Shown here in pieces: positions 6,006 through 8,977 of a DNA stretch of 8,977 nt. The DNA comes from an uncultured Atopobiaceae bacterium (GTDB lineage Bacteria > Actinomycetota > Coriobacteriia > Coriobacteriales > Atopobiaceae), in NCBI GenBank assembly GCA_905235165.1, contig CAJOKK010000052.1, positions 1 through 8,977 on the forward strand. The letters are read 5' to 3'. The position numbers and the translations under genes are program-made. The notes under the pieces are model-generated. The model was not told the origin of the DNA and did no database searches. It was given only the letters and a program-made list of their open reading frames with translations. Every line of letters begins with the position of its first letter. Within the stretch, counting starts at the first letter, position 1.

Positions 6006-6935
6006 ATGGAGCCAATTAGGCAGGGAACGACAGGCGCCGCTGTAGAAGACATCCAAGAACGTCTTGGCAAGCTTGGTTACGAGATTGACGACACCGAGCT
6101 CAAGGAGCAGCGTTTTGGTGATTCCACAGCATCAACCATCGCGCGCTTTCGACTCGAGCATGACTTGCCGCTCGGCGTCGAAGTTGACGACGACACCTGG
6201 AGCGCCCTGGTCGACGCTGGCTACCAGCTGGGCGACCGCACTCTCTACCTGAGGCTTCCCAACTTCCATGGCGACGACGTTCGCTTTCTGCAAAACTGCC
6301 TGAACATCCTTGGCTTCTCCTGCGGCGAGCCTGACGGCAACTACGGCGTACACACCGAGGCCGCCGTCAAGCAGTTCCAGGAGAGCCAGGGCATCCTGGC
6401 CGATGGCATGGCCTTCCCCGACACCTTTGACGCCATCGAGCGCCTCCGCCACGTCTGGGCAGGCAAGCCGGCAACGGGCCCTCACCCCATGGGCGGCATG
6501 GGCTTTGCAAGGGCGGCAAGCGTGCTCGAGAACGTGCAAATCTGCATCACCGCCGAGGATGCCATCTCGCGCAACATCGCAGGACGTATCTGGAATCTTG
6601 CCTCGGCAACTACCGACAAGAGCGGCCTCGAGCTTGCCCGCTCCGCCGAGGGCGTTCGTGAGACGGACAGGGCGCTGCTCATCCTTGCCGCCTCTCCCCT
6701 CCCCGACCGCAACCAGCAGCGCGTCTCCAACGTGATTGTGGACAGCTTTGAAACGCTTCCCCTCCGCCTGCGTGCCGCCATTGAGAGCTCTCAGGCCAAG
6801 ACGCCCGTGATTCGTCTGCAGTTGCCCTTTGGCGTTGACTATGACGGCTCCTTCACCATCGGAGACGCGCAGACCTTCGCCGTCAAGCTCCTTGACGCGA
6901 TCTGCTCTGCTTTTGACACTACGCACGAGGAGTAA
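6006..6935 (+). CDS. Protein with two peptidoglycan-binding domains and a possible degenerate amidase domain
   Basis: A 309-residue protein. Residues about 6-72 (RQGTTGAAVEDIQERLGKLG ... FGDSTASTIARFRLEHDL ... DDDTWSALVDAG) and about 87-147 (DDVRFLQNCLNILGF ... YGVHTEAAVKQFQESQGI) are two PG_binding_1 helical repeats. Residues about 175-305 have no clear family. Their order of segments (AEDAISRNIAGRIWNLA, ARSAEGVRETDRALLILAAS, PVIRLQLPFGVDYD and a last helix) follows the outline of an Amidase_3 domain, but the zinc-binding His residues are not seen, so any such domain would be inactive. No signal peptide or membrane segment is visible, so it is probably cytoplasmic as encoded. That echoes mycobacterial CwlM, a cytoplasmic amidase-like regulator of wall synthesis; this link is inference. 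The ribosome site is weak (GGAAGAGAG upstream). It lies 30 bases after the prenyl synthase, likely in one transcript. Confidence 0.82.
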   Translation: MEPIRQGTTGAAVEDIQERLGKLGYEIDDTELKEQRFGDSTASTIARFRLEHDLPLGVEVDDDTWSALVDAGYQLGDRTLYLRLPNFHGDDVRFLQNCLNILGFSCGEPDGNYGVHTEAAVKQFQESQGILADGMAFPDTFDAIERLRHVWAGKPATGPHPMGGMGFARAASVLENVQICITAEDAISRNIAGRIWNLASATTDKSGLELARSAEGVRETDRALLILAASPLPDRNQQRVSNVIVDSFETLPLRLRAAIESSQAKTPVIRLQLPFGVDYDGSFTIGDAQTFAVKLLDAICSAFDTTHEE

Positions 6936-6972
6936 GCGCTTCTAGAGAGAGGCGGACGGCGGGAGGCACATT

Positions 6973-7096
6973 GCCTGCCGCTGTGGCAAGGACGCTCGTC
7001 GCTACGGTGCGGCAGCTGCGGAACTCGCTCGCTCCGCTCGCTCAGACAGTCCTCGCTCCCGCCGCACCTTCACTCCTCGCTGCCACAGAGGCAGGC
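6973..7096. repeat. Large imperfect inverted repeat in the convergent intergenic region
   Basis: The arms 6973-6988 (GCCTGCCGCTGTGGCA) and 7081-7096 (TGCCACAGAGGCAGGC) pair at 15 of 16 positions. A second pair, GGTGCGGC (7006-7013) with GCCGCACC (7061-7068), nests inside. The central part is a pyrimidine-rich run with repeated CTCGCTC units (about 7025-7060). There is no credible gene here: open frames across it have no ribosome site or family likeness, and one runs antisense through the tRNA. It could be a dispersed intergenic repeat or a structured RNA 3' end of either converging unit. Confidence 0.65.
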
Positions 7097-7166
7097 GATG
7101 CGGCCCTCGCCGCCAGCCGTCCCATTGAACCGACGGATTTACGGCTTCCTTCACAAGGACCGAAGC

Positions 7167-7206
7167 AAAAGCGAAAGGCCGGAGACGCATTCACGTCTCC
7201 GGCCTT
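7167..7206 (-). terminator. Intrinsic terminator after tRNA-Gln
   Basis: On the minus strand, 10 bases after the tRNA CCA end, a 13-bp perfect stem (AAGGCCGGAGACG paired with CGTCTCCGGCCTT, 7194-7206 and 7175-7187) with a 6-base loop is followed by TTTCGCTTTTG. This is a standard Rho-independent terminator. On the plus strand the stem is not followed by a T-run, so it serves the glmU-prs-tRNA side. Confidence 0.85.
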
Positions 7207-7215
7207 AGTAGGTAA

Positions 7216-7290
7216 TGGCTGGGGTAGAAGGATTCGAACCCTCGTTAGCGGCACCAAAAACCGCAGTCCTAACCACTGGACGATACCCCA
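7216..7290 (-). tRNA. trnQ: tRNA-Gln, anticodon UUG, with encoded CCA
   Basis: The 75-base minus-strand sequence folds as a full cloverleaf: acceptor TGGGGTA with TACCCCA, D stem GTCC/GGAC, anticodon stem GCGGT/GCCGC (last pair T-G), a 7-base loop TTTTGGT, variable TAAC, T stem GAGGG/CCTTC with loop TTCGAAT, discriminator G and encoded CCA (7216-7218). The anticodon TTG corresponds to 7255-7257. The weak first pair of the TGGGGTA acceptor and discriminator G73 are both glutaminyl identity features, which agrees with the anticodon. It lies 33 bp after the prs stop. Confidence 0.96.
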
Positions 7291-7300
7291 ATGCGTTGCA

Positions 7301-7306
7301 ATTCTA
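7301..7306 (-). promoter_or_regulatory. Possible -10 element for tRNA-Gln
   Basis: TAGAAT on the minus strand matches TATAAT at 5 of 6 positions and ends 10 bases before the tRNA 5' end. There is no recognisable -35 at the proper distance. The tRNA may instead be processed from the glmU-prs transcript. Confidence 0.3.
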
Positions 7307-7323
7307 GCAGAAGATGAACTTGC

Positions 7324-8331
7324 TTACATCTCGGAGGCGCCACCAAAGACCATTGTCACGGGAGTGTTCATGTAGACCGCGGAAATAGCCTCGGCAAACT
7401 CGCCGGCAACAGAGATCATCTTGATCTTCGAGCCCGGCTTGTTGGCGACCTCGCAAGGGATGGCGTCGGTGACGACGCACTCCACGATGGGGGAATCCTC
7501 AAGACGCTGAATGGCCTCGCCAGAGAAGATGCCGTGAGTCGAGCTGACATAGATGTCGCCCGCGCCCATCTCCTTGAGCTTCTTGATGGAGCCCACGAGC
7601 GTGCCGGCGGTGTCAATCATGTCGTCGTTGATGATGCAGGTCTTACCCACGATGTTGCCGATGACGCCCATGACCTCAGCCGCGTTGTGCTTGGGGCGGC
7701 TCTTGTGGGCGATGGCCATCTCGCAGCCAAGGTAGTCGGCGAGCTTCTTGGCGACCTTGGCACGGCCCATGTCGGGAGAAACGACCACGGTGTTGTCCCA
7801 GTCAAAGTTCTTGGAGGCAAAGTAGTCACCGAAGTTATAGAGGGCCGTGAGGTGCGAGACGGGAATGTCAAAGAAGCCTTGGATCTGGTTGGAGTGCAGG
7901 TCGAGCGTAATGACACGGTCGACGCCAGCTGCCTCGAACAGGTTTGCGACCAGGCGGGCCGTGATAGGCTCACGCGAGGAAGCCTTGCGATCCTGGCGTG
8001 CGTAGGCGTAATGAGTGACGACGGCGGTAACGCTGGCCGCGCTCGCGCGCTTGGCTGCATCGGTGATGATGAGAAGCTCCATGAGCAGGTCGTTCACGTT
8101 CTTACCGGCGATGCACTGGACGATGAACACCTCACGGCCACGCACGGACTCATCAAAGCGGGCGTAAGTCTCGCCATTGGCGAACTTCTCCAGGCGAAGA
8201 CCGGAGAGTTCCAGGTTGAGCTTGTCAGCGATGTGCTTTGCCAGGACGGGATTGCCCGAGCCTGAGTACATCCTGATGCCCTTCACCACATTGAAGGGCA
8301 AGCTCAAATCGTTGATCACTTCGTCAGCCAT
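7324..8331 (-). CDS. prs: Ribose-phosphate diphosphokinase (PRPP synthetase)
   Basis: A 335-residue cytoplasmic enzyme that transfers diphosphate from ATP to ribose 5-phosphate. The product PRPP feeds purine, pyrimidine, histidine, tryptophan and NAD synthesis. Motifs: FANGE at 50-54, YARQDRK at 110-116, the PRPP synthetase signature DLHSNQIQGFFDIP at 144-157, VSPDMGRAK at 184-192, the flexible loop HKSRP at 209-213, and the ribose-phosphate loop DDMIDTAGT at 236-244. Usual bacterial versions read DLHADQIQ and KRRP, so Ser147-Asn148 and Ser211 are mild departures; the key Lys and Arg of the loop remain. There is a short N-terminal extension of about 15 residues before the first strand. The ATG directly abuts the glmU stop (TAG then ATG, no spacer), with GAGGAG inside the end of glmU as ribosome site, so the two are translationally coupled. 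The glmU-prs order is conserved in Gram-positive bacteria (B. subtilis gcaD-prs). Confidence 0.97.
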   Translation of the reverse strand: MADEVINDLSLPFNVVKGIRMYSGSGNPVLAKHIADKLNLELSGLRLEKFANGETYARFDESVRGREVFIVQCIAGKNVNDLLMELLIITDAAKRASAASVTAVVTHYAYARQDRKASSREPITARLVANLFEAAGVDRVITLDLHSNQIQGFFDIPVSHLTALYNFGDYFASKNFDWDNTVVVSPDMGRAKVAKKLADYLGCEMAIAHKSRPKHNAAEVMGVIGNIVGKTCIINDDMIDTAGTLVGSIKKLKEMGAGDIYVSSTHGIFSGEAIQRLEDSPIVECVVTDAIPCEVANKPGSKIKMISVAGEFAEAISAVYMNTPVTMVFGGASEM

Positions 8332-8977
8332 CTACCTCTCCTCTTTCTGGCTAATCAGCCTTTCGCGCCTCGCCGTTGCGAAATCCTCGACAATCGTCTG
8401 CTCGCTGCGCTCAAGGGCGAGCGCATCAGCAGGAACGTCACGCGTGATGCAGGAGCTAGCGCCCACCAGCGCGTTGTCGCCAATGCTAACCGGGGCAACC
8501 ATCATCGTGTCGGAGCCAACAAAGACGTCGTTACCGATGTTCGTGCGGTGCTTGTTGACGCCATCGTAGTTGCAGGTGATGGAGCCGGCGCCAATGTTGA
8601 CGCCCGAACCCATGGTGGTGTCGCCGATATAGGAAAGGTGCGGAACCTTGGAACCCTCACCGATGGTGGAGTTCTTGATTTCAACGTGAGTGCCCACGTG
8701 TGCGCGATTGCACAGGTGCGTACCCGGACGCAGGTAGGCGCGCGGACCAACCGTCACGTCCTCGTCGATGACGGTCTGGTAGCCAACCGTCTCCTCGACG
8801 CTCGAACGGTCACCCACCGTGACGTCGGTCAGGCGCGTGTTCGGGCCAACGAGGCACTCCTCGCCGATGCTGGTCTTACCCCAAAGCATGGTCATGGGGA
8901 GAAGCTCGCTGTCACGCCCCACCGTAACCTCGGGACCAACCCAAACCATGGTGGGATTGAGCATGGTCACGCCCTCA
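8332..8977 (-). CDS. glmU: Bifunctional GlmU, C-terminal acetyltransferase domain (gene runs off the right edge)
   Basis: The visible 215 codons are the left-handed beta-helix half of GlmU, which acetylates glucosamine 1-phosphate with acetyl-CoA. The missing N-terminal half would join the product to UTP, giving UDP-GlcNAc for peptidoglycan. Hexapeptide repeats are clear (VGPEVTVGRDSEL, IGEECLVGPNTRL and more). Catalytic and binding segments match E. coli: YLRPGTHL, HVEIKNS, PHLSYIGD (His equals E. coli His363), NIGAGSITCNYDG, NKHRTNIG and VFVGSDTMMVAPV. The frame is open to the window edge: codons Glu-Gly precede the GTG at 8970, and the run G-V-T-M-L-N-P is the usual entry to the beta helix. 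That GTG is therefore not a start, and the true start lies outside. It ends immediately before the prs ATG. Confidence 0.95.
   Translation of the reverse strand, partial: EGVTMLNPTMVWVGPEVTVGRDSELLPMTMLWGKTSIGEECLVGPNTRLTDVTVGDRSSVEETVGYQTVIDEDVTVGPRAYLRPGTHLCNRAHVGTHVEIKNSTIGEGSKVPHLSYIGDTTMGSGVNIGAGSITCNYDGVNKHRTNIGNDVFVGSDTMMVAPVSIGDNALVGASSCITRDVPADALALERSEQTIVEDFATARRERLISQKEER

Noticed and set aside
6132..6926. A 264-codon minus-strand open frame opposite the peptidoglycan-binding gene
   Set aside because: Composition-driven antisense frame; the plus-strand protein has two clear domains over the same bases.
6957..6980. Short hairpin after the peptidoglycan-binding gene as its terminator
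   Set aside because: The stem is 5 bp plus 4 bp with a 3-base bulge and no T-run follows; it also competes with the larger inverted repeat.
6971..7375. A 134-codon plus-strand frame across the convergent gap
   Set aside because: It runs through the inverted repeat, antisense through tRNA-Gln and into the end of prs; no ribosome site and no family likeness. Small minus-strand frames in 7002-7257 fail for the same reasons.
8968..8970. GTG as a start codon giving a stand-alone acetyltransferase
   Set aside because: The frame stays open to the window edge with Glu-Gly codons before it, and the local sequence matches the domain junction inside full-length GlmU.
1..8977. CRISPR array, insertion sequence, toxin-antitoxin or defence island
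   Set aside because: No regularly spaced repeats, transposase motifs or linked defence nucleases are present. The helicase stands alone, so a defence role is not supported.

Overview
The window looks like an ordinary chromosomal stretch from a high-GC bacterium, most likely an actinobacterium of the Coriobacteriia type (Olsenella, Atopobium or Collinsella relatives). This is inferred from GC-rich codon use, strong AGGAGG-type ribosome sites, the protein sequences and the small Cys-rich gene; no 16S or other firm marker is present. There is no CRISPR array, transposase, phage gene or obvious defence island.

Layout. Bases 1-99 (minus) are the first 33 codons of a sugar PTS IIB component, running off the left edge. 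It is divergent from a GntR/UTRA repressor gene (407-1126, plus) across an AT-rich 307-bp regulatory gap with two perfect palindromes. Next on the plus strand is a compact Lhr-like SF2 helicase (1196-3541). Its promoter region carries a near-consensus LexA (SOS) box. A 73-residue four-cysteine protein of unknown function (3602-3823) follows. Then comes a tightly packed row: galE (3869-4924), an all-trans polyprenyl diphosphate synthase (4929-5975) and a double peptidoglycan-binding-domain protein (6006-6935), whose C-terminal half resembles a degenerate amidase.

The right side is on the minus strand and converges on this row. glmU (partial, off the right edge) is joined without any gap to prs, and 33 bp after prs comes tRNA-Gln(UUG) with a clear intrinsic terminator. 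Between the two converging units lies a noncoding stretch holding a large imperfect inverted repeat (6973-7096).

How the genes fit together. The left pair is a sugar-uptake operon with its likely regulator. The helicase is a genome-maintenance gene, probably damage-inducible if the SOS box is real. galE, the prenyl synthase, the peptidoglycan-binding protein and glmU all touch envelope precursors: UDP-sugars, a lipid carrier or quinone chain, and wall binding. prs supplies PRPP. The most useful observations are the SOS box, an Asn at the GalE substrate gate, the possible pseudo-amidase, the intergenic inverted repeat and the small Cys protein. I do not see a convincing wholly new system.
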